Assembly (NCBI GenBank): GCA_963746805.1
Contig: CAVVCQ010000008.1
Location: forward strand, 868,001-932,000
From: DATHTC01 sp963746805
Lineage (GTDB): Bacteria > Actinomycetota > Thermoleophilia > Gaiellales > Gaiellaceae
Length of the DNA: 64,000 nucleotides
Reading direction: 5' to 3'
Shown here: positions 42,380-51,913 of the stretch, one piece after another
How the letters are laid out: every line of letters starts with the position of its first letter
Position numbering within the stretch: position 1 is the first letter of the stretch
Notes under the pieces: model-generated
Told to the model about the DNA's origin: nothing
Database searches by the model: none
The model's input: only the letters and a program-made list of their open reading frames with translations
Made by a program: the position numbers and the translations under genes

Positions 42380-43227
42380 GACGCGACCGCCTCGGCTCCG
42401 GCCTGCTCGCGCGTCACCGTGACGTGCTCGACGGGAACGGCCGTGTCCTTCCGCAGCCGCCCGACGAGGTCGCCGCGGAGCCAGCTCGAGCTGGTCTCGC
42501 CGGGGAAGGTGGAGACGATGATCTCGTCCGTCCGCTCGTCGCGGAAGGCGTGCATTGCCGCCGCGTACGGGTCCGGGTGCGCAACCTGCCCGTGGGCGTC
42601 GATCCCGGCGGCGCGGAGCTCGGTCACGGCCCGCTTGAGCCGGCGCTCGGCCTCCGGGTGCTCGCCCTGCGACGGGTCGTTCTGCGGCGAGACGATGAGG
42701 AAGCTCGCCGGGCCGCGCCCCGCCCGCGCGCGGATCGCGTCGAGGAGCGGCTGCCCGAGGACGGTCTCGTTCGCGATCACGAGCACGTTCGCGGGCGCCC
42801 CCTCCTCGCGGCGCATGTCGATCTCGACGTGGTCGACCGGCACGTCGCCGACGTTCCCACGGATGCGGTCGACGACGTTGCGGCGGAGCCAGCCGGAGCG
42901 CTGCAGCGGGTGCGTCGTGACGAGCACGCGCGTCACGGGCGGCTCGACGGTCGCGAGCGCGTCGCGGACGGCGTCGGCCGGCTCGGCCTCGGTGACGAAG
43001 CCCTGCGCCGGCACGCCCTCCTCGCGCAGCGCGGCGAGCGCGCGGTCGAGGCGCCGGCCCGCGGACGCGCGGCGCGTGTCCTCGTAGACGACGTAGCCCT
43101 CCCGGGGCGTGTTCACGGGCGCGACGAGCGTGACGAGGACGTCGCCGCCCGCGCGCTCCTTCACCGCCTCGAGGAACGCGCGCGTGCCGGCGGTCTCGTT
43201 CGCGACGACGAGCAGGTGCTCGGCCAT
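42376..43227 (-). CDS. Tandem universal-stress-like protein between ctaD and ctaE
   Basis: 283 residues: two Usp-like domains, each opening with a similar strand ('EHLLVVANETAGTRAFLEAV' and 'ANVLVIANETVLGQPLLDAI') and each with a 'WLRRNVVDRIRGNVGDVPVDHVEIDM' or 'SWLRGDLVGRLRKDTAVPVEHVTVT' C-terminal unit. The classical ATP motif GxxGxxSxxxxxxS is not intact, so nucleotide binding is uncertain. The ATG shares a base with the ctaD stop and the stop overlaps ctaE by 4 nt, so it is an integral part of the oxidase operon. Confidence 0.85.
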   Translation of the reverse strand: MAEHLLVVANETAGTRAFLEAVKERAGGDVLVTLVAPVNTPREGYVVYEDTRRASAGRRLDRALAALREEGVPAQGFVTEAEPADAVRDALATVEPPVTRVLVTTHPLQRSGWLRRNVVDRIRGNVGDVPVDHVEIDMRREEGAPANVLVIANETVLGQPLLDAIRARAGRGPASFLIVSPQNDPSQGEHPEAERRLKRAVTELRAAGIDAHGQVAHPDPYAAAMHAFRDERTDEIIVSTFPGETSSSWLRGDLVGRLRKDTAVPVEHVTVTREQAGAEAVAS

Positions 43228-45179
43228 CAGTGCGTCCGCACCTCCGTCGGCTCGGCGGCGCGGTCGCCGTTCAGCAGCGCGTGCTTCGCGCCCGGGACGC
43301 CGTACTCGTACGGCGAGCCGACCACCTGCGGCACCGTGTCGAAGTTGAAGGTCGGCGGCGGCGAGGTGACCTGCCACTCGAGCGTCATCGCCCGCCACGG
43401 GTTCCCGCCGGCGAGCGGCCCGCGCGCCCAGCTCGTGATCATGTTGTAGAGGAACACGAGCGTGGACATGCCGAGGAAGAACGACGAGAGCGAGATGAAG
43501 AAGTTCCAGCTCGCGAACTGCTCGGAGTAGTCGGCTACGCGGCGCGGCATCCCCTGCGTCCCGATCCAGTGCATCGGGAAGAACGTGAGGTTGAAGCCGA
43601 TGAACGTCATCCAGAAGTGGAGCTTGCCGAGGCGCTCGTTGTACATCCGGCCGGTCATCTTCGGGAACCAGTAGTAGATCCCGGCGAAGATCGTGAACAC
43701 GGAGCCGCCGAACAGCACGTAGTGGATGTGCGCGACGATGAAGTACGTGTCGGAGACGTGGATGTCGATCGGGACGGCGCCGAGGTAGATCCCGGACAGG
43801 CCGCCGATCGTGAACATCGAGACGAACCCGAGGGCCCAGAGCATCGGGGTCGCGAGATGCAGCTTCCCCTCCCACAGCGTCGCGAGCCACGAGAAGACCT
43901 TGATCCCGGTCGGGATGGCGATGAGCAGCGTCGTCAGCATCATCGGCACGCGCAGCCAGTTGGCCATGCCCGAGACGAACATGTGGTGCGCCCAGACGCT
44001 GAAGCCGAGGAACAGGATCGCCATCAGCGACAGCGCCATCAGGCGGTAGCCGAAGATCGGTTTGCGCGCGAAGGTCGAGATGACCTCGGAGACGATCCCG
44101 AACCCGGGCAGCATCATGATGTACACGGCCGGGTGGCTGTAGAACCAGAAGATGTGCTGGTAGCCCAGCACGTACCCGCCCTCGGCCGGCCGGAAGAAGT
44201 CGGTGTGCAGGATCCGGTCGAACATCGCGAAGAACTGCGACCCGGCGATGAACGGGGTGGCGACGACGACGAGCAGCGAGGTCGTGAAGTTCGCCCACAC
44301 GAGTAGAGGCATGCGCCAGAAGGTCATTCCCGGCGCACGCATGGTGATGATCGTGACGAGGAAGTTCAGGGCGGTTGCGATCGACGACGCGCCGGCCCAC
44401 TGCACGCCCATCTGGAAGAACAGATTGCCGTCGGGGTTCGTGACCGAGAGCGGGGCGTAGCCCGTCCAGCCCGCGCCGAAGGCGCCGCCGTCGACGAAGA
44501 AGCTCGCCAGCATGATCACGCCGGCGGCCGGGAGCATCCAGAAGGAGAGGGCGTTCAGGCGTGGGAACGCCATGTCCGGCGCCCCGAGCATCAGCGGCAC
44601 GACGTAGTTCGCGAGCCCGGCGAAGGCCGGGATGATGAAGAGGAAGATCATCAGCGAGGCGTGGACGCTGATGAGCCCGTTGAAGGTCTGCGGGTCGACG
44701 TACTGGATCCCGGGCTTGGCGAGCTCGGCGCGGAAGACCATTGCCATCAACCCGCCGACGATGAAGAAGAAGATCGTCGTCGTGACGTACTGGACGCCGA
44801 TGACCTTGTGGTCGGTGTTGACGCGGAGGTAGTCCTTCCACGACTGCGCGCCGTGGCTGGAATGATCCTCGGGCCGGGTCGGGCGGCCGCTGATGTAGTA
44901 GATCCAGTAGTCGAAGCAGCCGATCCCGGCGAGGTAGCCGATCGGCGCCGCGGTGAGGAACGCGACGGTGATGATCGGCGGCCACAGCAGGATCGGGTCC
45001 CAGCCGGCGAGCGCGCGGACGCCGACGACGAGGCCGAAGCCGATCGCCGCGAAGAGCGGCGTCATCCACAGGACGCGCAGCCAACCCGGAGCGGTCAGTC
45101 GGCGCCAACCCCTCGGATGAGGCGGCGGCGCGTGGTGGTCGTGCGCCGGCCCGTGGCCCGTGTGCTCGATCGCCGTCAC
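43227..45179 (-). CDS. ctaD: Cytochrome c oxidase subunit I, type A2
   Basis: 650 residues with twelve or more membrane helices. 'WAHHMFVSGM', 'HPAVYI' and 'HVSDTYFIVAHIHYVLFGG' carry the heme a, heme a3 and CuB ligands. The D-channel Glu of 'HPEVYI' is absent: the sequence reads 'FWFYSHPAVYIMMLPGFG', and the Tyr-Ser pair is the mark of A2-type oxidases, which pump protons with Tyr/Ser in place of Glu. A His-rich cytoplasmic N terminus ('HTGHGPAHDHHAPPPH') is unusual. GTG start one nt after the ctaC stop. Confidence 0.96.
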   Translation of the reverse strand: MTAIEHTGHGPAHDHHAPPPHPRGWRRLTAPGWLRVLWMTPLFAAIGFGLVVGVRALAGWDPILLWPPIITVAFLTAAPIGYLAGIGCFDYWIYYISGRPTRPEDHSSHGAQSWKDYLRVNTDHKVIGVQYVTTTIFFFIVGGLMAMVFRAELAKPGIQYVDPQTFNGLISVHASLMIFLFIIPAFAGLANYVVPLMLGAPDMAFPRLNALSFWMLPAAGVIMLASFFVDGGAFGAGWTGYAPLSVTNPDGNLFFQMGVQWAGASSIATALNFLVTIITMRAPGMTFWRMPLLVWANFTTSLLVVVATPFIAGSQFFAMFDRILHTDFFRPAEGGYVLGYQHIFWFYSHPAVYIMMLPGFGIVSEVISTFARKPIFGYRLMALSLMAILFLGFSVWAHHMFVSGMANWLRVPMMLTTLLIAIPTGIKVFSWLATLWEGKLHLATPMLWALGFVSMFTIGGLSGIYLGAVPIDIHVSDTYFIVAHIHYVLFGGSVFTIFAGIYYWFPKMTGRMYNERLGKLHFWMTFIGFNLTFFPMHWIGTQGMPRRVADYSEQFASWNFFISLSSFFLGMSTLVFLYNMITSWARGPLAGGNPWRAMTLEWQVTSPPPTFNFDTVPQVVGSPYEYGVPGAKHALLNGDRAAEPTEVRTH

Positions 45180-45180
45180 G

Positions 45181-45864
45181 TCAGCCCTGCCCCTCCCCTT
45201 CCGCCTGCAACCAGGCGTCGTAGTCCTCCTGGGACATCACGATCGCGGTCGTCCGCATCACCGAGTGGCCGAGGCCGCAGAGCTCGGTGCAGATCACGTC
45301 GTACTCGCCGACCTTCGTCGGCGTGATCACGAGCTGGGGTTGGATCCCGGGCACGGCGTCCTGCTTCTGACCGAACTCCGGCACCCAGAAGGAGTGGATG
45401 ACGTCGATCGCGTTGATGCGCAGGACGGTCGAGCGGTTGACCGGCAGGCGCAGCTCCCCGGACTGCTTGTCGCCGTAGTCGAAGTGCCACGCGAACTGCT
45501 GCGCCGTCACGTCGATGCGGTTCGGGCTCGCGCCGGCGTCCTCGTTCTTGGCGAGGACGATCGTCGAGGCGATGACGATCGTGACCACGAGCAGCGTCGG
45601 CACGGCCGTCCAGGCGATCTCGATCCCGGTGTGGCCGTGAATCGGCTTGCCGTCGGACTCGTCGCCCTCGCGTGCTTTGAACGCAACGACCGCGTACAGG
45701 AGCATCGCGCTGACGAGGCCGAAGATGAGGATGCAGATGACGGTCGTCAGCCAGAAGATGAAGTCGATCCCGTCGCGCTCCTCGGACGCGTTCTCGGGGA
45801 GCCACGGGATGAAGAACGCAAAGGCGAAGGCGACCGCGCAGGCGGCCAGACCGATGGCAACCAT
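45181..45864 (-). CDS. ctaC: Cytochrome c oxidase subunit II
   Basis: 227 residues from ATG 45864; AGAGGAG lies 12 nt upstream, and a TTG at 45888 is the alternative. There are two membrane helices, then a cupredoxin domain with the dinuclear CuA site 'CTELCGLGHSVM'. 'IDVIHSFWVPEFGQKQDAVPG' carries the first CuA His. No cytochrome c domain is fused, so a separate donor is needed, plausibly the lipoprotein at 39986. It is first in the operon ctaC-ctaD-usp-ctaE-usp. Confidence 0.93.
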   Translation of the reverse strand: MVAIGLAACAVAFAFAFFIPWLPENASEERDGIDFIFWLTTVICILIFGLVSAMLLYAVVAFKAREGDESDGKPIHGHTGIEIAWTAVPTLLVVTIVIASTIVLAKNEDAGASPNRIDVTAQQFAWHFDYGDKQSGELRLPVNRSTVLRINAIDVIHSFWVPEFGQKQDAVPGIQPQLVITPTKVGEYDVICTELCGLGHSVMRTTAIVMSQEDYDAWLQAEGEGQG

Positions 45865-46005
45865 GGAAATGGCGGCTCCTCTGCGCAACCCGGGCGCGAG
45901 CCTAGCTCATGCCACACGCCCGCGCAGCCGTATCCGCAAAGCGGCTTGGGTCGTTGCACAGGCGACCCCCACGGGTCTTCGGGAGACGAACTGAAAGGAG
46001 CAACA

Positions 46006-46236
46006 ATGGGCATCGGAGTCAGCCTCATCCTCATCGCAGTCGGCGCCATCCTGACCTGGGCCGTGAGTGCCGAGGTGTCGGGAGTCGACATCCAGACGAT
46101 CGGCGTGATCCTGCTGGTCGTCGGCCTTGCTGGCGCCCTGCTGTCCCTCGTGTTCTGGTCGTCCTGGGGCGGGCCGGCGGGCTACGGCGGTCGGCGTCGC
46201 ACCACGTACGTCGAGGACGGCCCGTACCAGCCGTAA
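46006..46236 (+). CDS. DUF6458-family small membrane protein
   Basis: 76 residues. Two membrane helices ('VSLILIAVGAILTWAVSA' and 'IGVILLVVGLAGALLSLVFW') separated by the loop 'EVSGVDIQTIG', which is the family's signature, then an Arg-rich tail 'GRRRTTYVEDGP'. AAGGAG lies six nt before the ATG. It is common next to unrelated genes in actinobacteria; function unknown. Confidence 0.88.
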   Translation: MGIGVSLILIAVGAILTWAVSAEVSGVDIQTIGVILLVVGLAGALLSLVFWSSWGGPAGYGGRRRTTYVEDGPYQP

Positions 46237-46266
46237 CACCGCAGCACCTCTCCCTGTGTGACCGAC

Positions 46267-46290
46267 GAGGGCGGCCAAGAGGCCGCCTTC
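46267..46290. terminator. Bidirectional hairpin between DUF6458 and the sensor kinase
   Basis: 10-bp stem (one G-U pair) with arms 46267-46276 and 46281-46290 and the loop AAGA. TT is present in the right arm. Confidence 0.7.
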
Positions 46291-46295
46291 GGCGT

Positions 46296-49200
46296 TCAGA
46301 CGGCCGGGAGCTCCAGCACGACCGTGGAGCCCTGCGGCTCGCGGCCCTCGATCCAGATCCAGCCGTCCATGCGGCGCGCGAGCTCGCGGCAGATGAACAG
46401 GCCGAGGCCGGTGCCGCCGACGCCGCGCGTCAGGTCCGGGTCGAGGCGGTAGAACTTCTCGAAGACGCGCTCCCGCTCGGCGGCCGGGATCCCGAGGCCC
46501 TCGTCGGAGACGGCGAAGCGGATGGCGCCGTCGTGGCGCCCGAGCGCGACCTCGACGCGGCCGCCGCCGGGCGAGTACTTCACGGCGTTGTCGACGAGGT
46601 TCGCGAGTACCTGCCGCACCTTGTCCGGGTCCGCCGCCACGCGCAGGTCGGCCCCGCCGGTGAAGTCGAGCGCGACGCCGACCGGGAGGTGGAGGCGCGC
46701 GGCCTGGACGACGGTCGCGGCGAGCTCCTCCGCGTCGCAGCTCTCGATCTGCACCTGCATCGCCCCGGACTCGATCCGGCTCGTCCAGAGGATGTCGTTG
46801 ACGATGCGCGCGAGCCGATCGGCCTCGTCCGAGATCACGGCCAGCAGCTCCTGGCGCTGGTCGTCCGGAAGCGGCATGTCGGCGCGGCGGAGCGTGAGCG
46901 CAGCGCCATAGATGGCAGCGAGGGGCGTCCGCAGCTCGTGCGAGATGGTCGAGACGAAGTCGCTCTTCATCCGCTCGACCCCGCGCTCCTCGGTGATGTC
47001 CCGGAAGGCGTAGACGGTGCCGTCGGGGAAGCGCACGCCGGACATCGCGAGCCACAGCTCGCCGCCCTCGACCATGAACGGGACGACCTGGCTCCGGCTC
47101 CGGAGCGCGTCGGCGGCGTCGACCACGGGGACGAGCTCGGAGAGCTCCTCCCACCCCGGGATCGCCTCGGCGGCCGGCAGCCCCTCGACATCCCGCACCG
47201 CGAGCCCGGTGATGGCCTCGGCCTGCGGGTTCCAGATCCGGACGATCCCGTCGCCGGCGACGAGGAGCACGCCCTCGCCGACGAACTCGAGCGCCTCGGC
47301 GGCCCGCGCCCGCTGCTCCATCGCGCGGTAGAGCCTCGCGTTCTCGATCGCCGCGCCAGCGCGCCGGCCGAGCTCCCGCGCGAGCAGGACGTCGTCGTCG
47401 TCGAACTCCCGCCCTGATTCCGCCGAGACGAGCATGATCGACCCCAGCGTTCCGGCGCCGCTCGTGAACGGCACGACGACGAACGAGCGGACACCCATCG
47501 CGCGGGCGAGCTCGGCGTCCTCGGGCCGATAGCGCGCCACGATGTCGTCGGTGATCTCACGAACAAGCACCGGCTTGCCTGTCCTGATCACCTCCGCGGT
47601 CGGCGTCGCGTCGTCGAGCCGCACCAGCCGCCGCCGCCGCATCTCGTCGGCCCACCGCCGCTTCTCCGGGTCGGCGTGCGTCCACGAGACGACCTTGACC
47701 GCGTCGTCGTCCTCGAGCACGGAGATCGAGCACCAGTCGGCCAGCATCGGCACGGCGAGCTCCGAGACGGCCACCAGAGTCTGCTCGTAATCGAGCGACG
47801 AGCCGAGGACGGTGCTCGCCTCGGCGAGGAAGCGGAGCCGCTGCTCGGCCCGCGCGCGATCCGTGACGTCGCTGAACGTCGTCACCCCCGCGACCACCTC
47901 GCCGCCCGCACGCACGGGTGCCGCACTCACTTCGATGATCCGCCGCGAACCGTCTGCACGTCTGATCTCGATCGCCTCGTCGGCGACCGACTCGCCGTGC
48001 TCGACGGCGCGGGCGAGCGGCCATTCCCCGGTCTCGTACTGTCGGCCCTCGGGGTGGAAGCCGGCGTACTCGTCGGCACGGCTGAAGGTGGCGACCTCGA
48101 AGCGCTCCTGGAAGATCTCGGACGCCTGGTCGTTCGACATCACCACGCCGCCGTCGGGCGCGGCGATGATCACGCCCGAGGGCAGCTGCCGGAGCACGGC
48201 CTCGAGGAGGGCGCCCTGGCTGCGGAGCTCGACGACGAGGCGCTCGCGCTCGGCCTCGGCGCGAAACTTCTCGACCGCGACCGACGCCATCTGGGCCAGC
48301 TGGACGAGGATCGCCTCGTCCTCGGCGCTGAACGGACGGTCGCCGGCGCCGACGAGCTCGATCGCGCCGAGCGCCGTCCCGTCGCGAGCGAGGAGCGGCG
48401 CGGCGAGGACGACCGCATCCTGCGGCGGCGTGCCCAGCCCCGCGACCGCCTTGACCGTCGCCTCGCCCTCGGCGGCGTCGCCGATGGTCGTGACGGCACG
48501 CGCGGCACCGACGATCTCGCGGGCGCGGGCCGTCAGCACGGCGAGGAGCTCGTCCAGGTCGCTCGCCGCGTTGACGAGCAATGCAGCCTGGCTCAGACGC
48601 AGGAGCTGCTCGCTCCGCTGACGCTCGCGCGCCGCCGCCTGCTCCGCCTCCCGGTACAGGCGCCCGTTGTCGACCGCGAGCGCGGCCCGCCCGGCCAGCT
48701 GCTCGGCGAGCTCCTTCTCGTCGGGGCCGAACCGGCGGCCCGACTCGCTCGACAGGAGCGAGATCGCCCCGAGCGTCCGGCCGCGGGCGATCAGCGGGAC
48801 ACAGAGGTACGACGCAAGCTCGATGTGCTTCAGCTCGGCGGCGAGACCCTCGGGGTCGATGACGTCCGCCATGAGCCCCTGGGCGGAGACGTCGGTGAGC
48901 AGCAGCGTCTGTCCTGTGCGGACGACGAGCGGCACGCCGACCTCGGCCTCGACGTCGAGCGGGTAGCGGTCGAGCACGTCGCCGACGGCCTGGGCGTCGC
49001 CGCCTGCGTGCTCGATCGCGAGCCGTCGGATCGTGGCGTCGTCCTCGCGCATGTAGACGATGCACCAGTCGGCGATCCTCGGCACGGCGAGCCGGGCGAC
49101 GCTGGCGAGCGTCGCCTCGACGTCGAGCGTCGAGGAGAGCAGCACGCCCGCGTCGGAGACGAACTGCACGGTCTCCTCCCGCCGGCGGCGCTCGCTGACG

Positions 49201-50126
49201 TCGTGGAAGACGATGACGGCCGCCTCGACCGACCCGTCCGCCGCGACGATCGGCCGAGCCCGGACGAGCGACCAGCGCTCCTCGCCTGTCGCGCGGACGC
49301 GATAGAGGACGAGGCGCTCGGGTGAGACGACGCCGGTGAGCGCGAGCCGGCCGGGCAGCTCCGCCAACGGCAGCGGCCGCCGTTGCTCGTCGAAGAGCTC
49401 GAACGCCCCGACGATCTCCGCCGGCGAGGCCGCGAGAAGCGCCTCCGGGCCGTCGTACCCGAGCGTGCGCGCGGCGGCGTCGTTCGCGTAGACGAGGCGT
49501 CCGTCCGGCCGCTGGACGGTGATCCCGTCTGCGACCTCGCTCAGCACCGCTGCGAGGCGGCGGCGCGACTCCTCCAGCGCAGCGACCGCCCGGTGCCGCT
49601 CGGCCGCCGCCGCGATGTGCGTGGCGATCGCCTGCGTCAGGCGGATGTCGCGGTCGGGCCAGACCCCGGGCTCGGAGCGGTAGAGCATGAACGTCCCGAC
49701 GAGCCGACCCTGGTGGACGAGCGGGACGAACGCGAGCGCGCGGATGCCCTCGGCCGCGGTGGCGTCGTGCAGCGCGGCGAGCGACGGGTCGTCGTCGACG
49801 TCCGCGACGAGGACGGGAGCCGGGGCGGCATCGTCGACCGCCCAGGGGGAGTGACGGGCGGCGAGCGCGCGGTAGTCGTCGGAGAGCCCGCGCCACGCGA
49901 CGAACTGCATCGCGCCCTCGTCGTCGCGCAGGAGCACGGCGACGCGGTCGAGCCCGAGCCCGGCGCGCAGCGAGTCGAGCGCGTCGTCGAGCGTCTGCGC
50001 GAGCGTGGCCGCGCGGCCGATCGCCTCCGCGAGCCCGTAGAGGACCTCGAGGTCGACGACCCTCGCGCGCAACTCCTCCTCCGAGGAGCCCCCGCCCGCG
50101 ACGCGCGCAGCTTCGTCGATCGACAC
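46296..50126 (-). CDS. Large soluble multi-GAF/PAS sensor histidine kinase
   Basis: 1276 residues from GTG 50126. Order by eye: GAF (~30-190), PAS (~205-320), GAF (~330-490), GAF (~500-640), PAS (~655-775), GAF (~785-935), PAS (~945-1045), HisKA with 'SHELRTPL' (phospho-acceptor His1063), and an HATPase with N box 'NLVDNAVKYS', G1 'DEGLGIP' and G2 'GTGLGLF'. There are no membrane segments, so it senses internal signals. Two GAF units share the 'ADWCIVYMREDDA' / 'ADWCSISVLEDDD' motif, suggesting duplication; the Cys in each could bind a ligand or metal. No response regulator gene is adjacent. Confidence 0.92.
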   Translation of the reverse strand: MSIDEAARVAGGGSSEEELRARVVDLEVLYGLAEAIGRAATLAQTLDDALDSLRAGLGLDRVAVLLRDDEGAMQFVAWRGLSDDYRALAARHSPWAVDDAAPAPVLVADVDDDPSLAALHDATAAEGIRALAFVPLVHQGRLVGTFMLYRSEPGVWPDRDIRLTQAIATHIAAAAERHRAVAALEESRRRLAAVLSEVADGITVQRPDGRLVYANDAAARTLGYDGPEALLAASPAEIVGAFELFDEQRRPLPLAELPGRLALTGVVSPERLVLYRVRATGEERWSLVRARPIVAADGSVEAAVIVFHDVSERRRREETVQFVSDAGVLLSSTLDVEATLASVARLAVPRIADWCIVYMREDDATIRRLAIEHAGGDAQAVGDVLDRYPLDVEAEVGVPLVVRTGQTLLLTDVSAQGLMADVIDPEGLAAELKHIELASYLCVPLIARGRTLGAISLLSSESGRRFGPDEKELAEQLAGRAALAVDNGRLYREAEQAAARERQRSEQLLRLSQAALLVNAASDLDELLAVLTARAREIVGAARAVTTIGDAAEGEATVKAVAGLGTPPQDAVVLAAPLLARDGTALGAIELVGAGDRPFSAEDEAILVQLAQMASVAVEKFRAEAERERLVVELRSQGALLEAVLRQLPSGVIIAAPDGGVVMSNDQASEIFQERFEVATFSRADEYAGFHPEGRQYETGEWPLARAVEHGESVADEAIEIRRADGSRRIIEVSAAPVRAGGEVVAGVTTFSDVTDRARAEQRLRFLAEASTVLGSSLDYEQTLVAVSELAVPMLADWCSISVLEDDDAVKVVSWTHADPEKRRWADEMRRRRLVRLDDATPTAEVIRTGKPVLVREITDDIVARYRPEDAELARAMGVRSFVVVPFTSGAGTLGSIMLVSAESGREFDDDDVLLARELGRRAGAAIENARLYRAMEQRARAAEALEFVGEGVLLVAGDGIVRIWNPQAEAITGLAVRDVEGLPAAEAIPGWEELSELVPVVDAADALRSRSQVVPFMVEGGELWLAMSGVRFPDGTVYAFRDITEERGVERMKSDFVSTISHELRTPLAAIYGAALTLRRADMPLPDDQRQELLAVISDEADRLARIVNDILWTSRIESGAMQVQIESCDAEELAATVVQAARLHLPVGVALDFTGGADLRVAADPDKVRQVLANLVDNAVKYSPGGGRVEVALGRHDGAIRFAVSDEGLGIPAAERERVFEKFYRLDPDLTRGVGGTGLGLFICRELARRMDGWIWIEGREPQGSTVVLELPAV

Positions 50127-50195
50127 GCTCAGCCCCCCGGTCGTCCTGCGAGCCCGAAGTGTGCCCCACGCAGGGAGAAAAGGGAATGCACGCGA

Positions 50196-50226
50196 GGGCC
50201 GGGGGCCGACGCGCGGCCCCCGGCCC
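50196..50226 (-). terminator. Perfect 13-bp hairpin after the LVIVD-like gene
   Basis: Arms 50196-50208 and 50214-50226 pair perfectly with the loop ACGCG. It starts 10 nt after the stop and is the longest perfect stem in the window. Confidence 0.82.
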
Positions 50227-50235
50227 CGGCGAGCG

Positions 50236-51795
50236 TTACCCGGTCGGGATGTCGAACAGCGGACAGACGAGCCCACGCGCGTCCAGGCTCGCGACCGGCT
50301 TCGCCGCGAGCGGATCCCTCCGCATCGCAGGCGACCGGACCGTCGGCAGCGTCGCCGACGCGAACGGGCCGCTCTTCAGCCGCAGGATCTCGATCCCGCG
50401 AGCCATGTCGAACACGTAGAGCAGGTCGCCGTGCCAGGCCGTGTCCCAGACGAGCGAGCTCGGATTCGTCGCCGGGTCGGTCCCCGTCACGTAGAAGTAG
50501 CCGACCTGCCGCAGGTCGCGGGCGTTCGACGCATCGATCAGCCGCACGCCCTGCCCGTACCAGCCGGCCGCGATCGTCGACCCGGCCACCTCGAAGTAGT
50601 GCGCCGAGCACGACCCCGACGGCGAGACCGTCCCTCCCGCGTCCTGGGTGGGATGGAACGCGCTCAGGGCCTTCATCCGGTACGGCTGCGCCGGCGTCGA
50701 GTTCGTGGCCGGCTCGCCGCCACGCGAGTCCGTGAGGTCGACAGCCACGACGCGCCCGCTCGCGGAGCAGGGCCCCGTGAAGTCCTCCTCGGTCACGATG
50801 GCGATGTTCCCGGCCGCGACGCCGGACGCGCGGACCGCGCCCCCTGTCGGCCTCGCCGCGTTGTGGATGAAGTCGGTCTGCGGCTGGGCGACGCCGTTGT
50901 CGCCGCCCTCGATCCCGCCGCCCGCGACGAGGATCGGGTCCCACGGCTTGGCCACGCGCATCGTGTCCGTCCGCGGGTCCCGCCACCTGCCGCGCACCGC
51001 ATACCCGAGCAGCCCGCCGCGACCGCTCGTCCACGCGATCCCCTCCGCGTCGACGTCGACGTCGTGCGAGTAGTCGGTCGCCCCGTCGTTCCGCCACAGG
51101 TCGATCGGCTCCGGGAGGACGCGGGGGTTCTCCGGATCGGTGAGGTCCGTGATCCAGATCGGACGCCCGTCACCACGGCCGCCGGGGACGAACGGCCCGA
51201 GCCCGGCCTGGTCGTCGCGGCGCGCAGGCCCGCCGGTCCAGATGTAGTGGCACTTCTCGATGCAGCTGGACGTGTGGCCGGCCGGCACCTCCACGAAGTC
51301 GCCGACCTGCCGCAGGTTCGCCGGGTCCGCGTACGAGATGACGTAGAAGCCCGAGCGGCAGCCCGGGTTCCGGTTCTTCGACCCAAGGGTGCCGATGCCC
51401 GGACACGCCGCCTGGTCGACGTCGTCGTGCCGCGGGTCGAGCGAGCCGATGATGAGCTTCCGGTTCGTGTCGAGATCCATGTCCTCGTCCTGCCAGAACC
51501 CGTTCGCACCGAGGATCCCGGGCGGCTGGAACGTGTCGAGGAGCCGCGGGCTCGCCGGGTCGCTCACGTCGTAGGTCTTGAAGCCAAAACGGCCCGTGAC
51601 GACGAGCACCTGGCGGTTGCCGATCCGGTCGAACTTCCCCTCGACGATGTTGCTCGAGTCGGGGACCCTCCCCACGTACTCGAGCGACGCCGAGATCTGC
51701 GCGCCGGCCGGCAGCTCCGCCACCGGCGCAGCCGAGGCAGCGAGCCCCAGTGCGGCTGCGAGTCCCCCGACGAGGAGCAAGCCGATTCGCTTCAT
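50236..51795 (-). CDS. Secreted LVIVD-repeat-like propeller protein
   Basis: 519 residues. GGGAGGT precedes the ATG by seven nt and the signal peptide ends near 'AAP'. Repeats of the form 'RFGFKTYDVSDPASPRLLDTF', 'FYVISYADPANLRQVGDF', 'GRPIWITDLTDPENPRVL' and 'GVRLIDASNARDLRQVGYF' are LVIVD-type blades of a surface propeller. Several Cys ('SSCIEKCHYIWTGGP', 'CPGIG', 'GPCSASG') may form disulfides. Function unknown; such proteins often accompany extracellular enzymes. Confidence 0.82.
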   Translation of the reverse strand: MKRIGLLLVGGLAAALGLAASAAPVAELPAGAQISASLEYVGRVPDSSNIVEGKFDRIGNRQVLVVTGRFGFKTYDVSDPASPRLLDTFQPPGILGANGFWQDEDMDLDTNRKLIIGSLDPRHDDVDQAACPGIGTLGSKNRNPGCRSGFYVISYADPANLRQVGDFVEVPAGHTSSCIEKCHYIWTGGPARRDDQAGLGPFVPGGRGDGRPIWITDLTDPENPRVLPEPIDLWRNDGATDYSHDVDVDAEGIAWTSGRGGLLGYAVRGRWRDPRTDTMRVAKPWDPILVAGGGIEGGDNGVAQPQTDFIHNAARPTGGAVRASGVAAGNIAIVTEEDFTGPCSASGRVVAVDLTDSRGGEPATNSTPAQPYRMKALSAFHPTQDAGGTVSPSGSCSAHYFEVAGSTIAAGWYGQGVRLIDASNARDLRQVGYFYVTGTDPATNPSSLVWDTAWHGDLLYVFDMARGIEILRLKSGPFASATLPTVRSPAMRRDPLAAKPVASLDARGLVCPLFDIPTG

Positions 51796-51913
51796 GCGAT
51801 GACCTCCCTCGTTGACGACGGGGATGCTGACAAACGCCGCGCCTCGGCGAGTCAGTTCACCCGGCCCGAGCGGCGTCGACAAGGCCTCCCAGCGAGGCGA
51901 GAATGGAGGCTGC

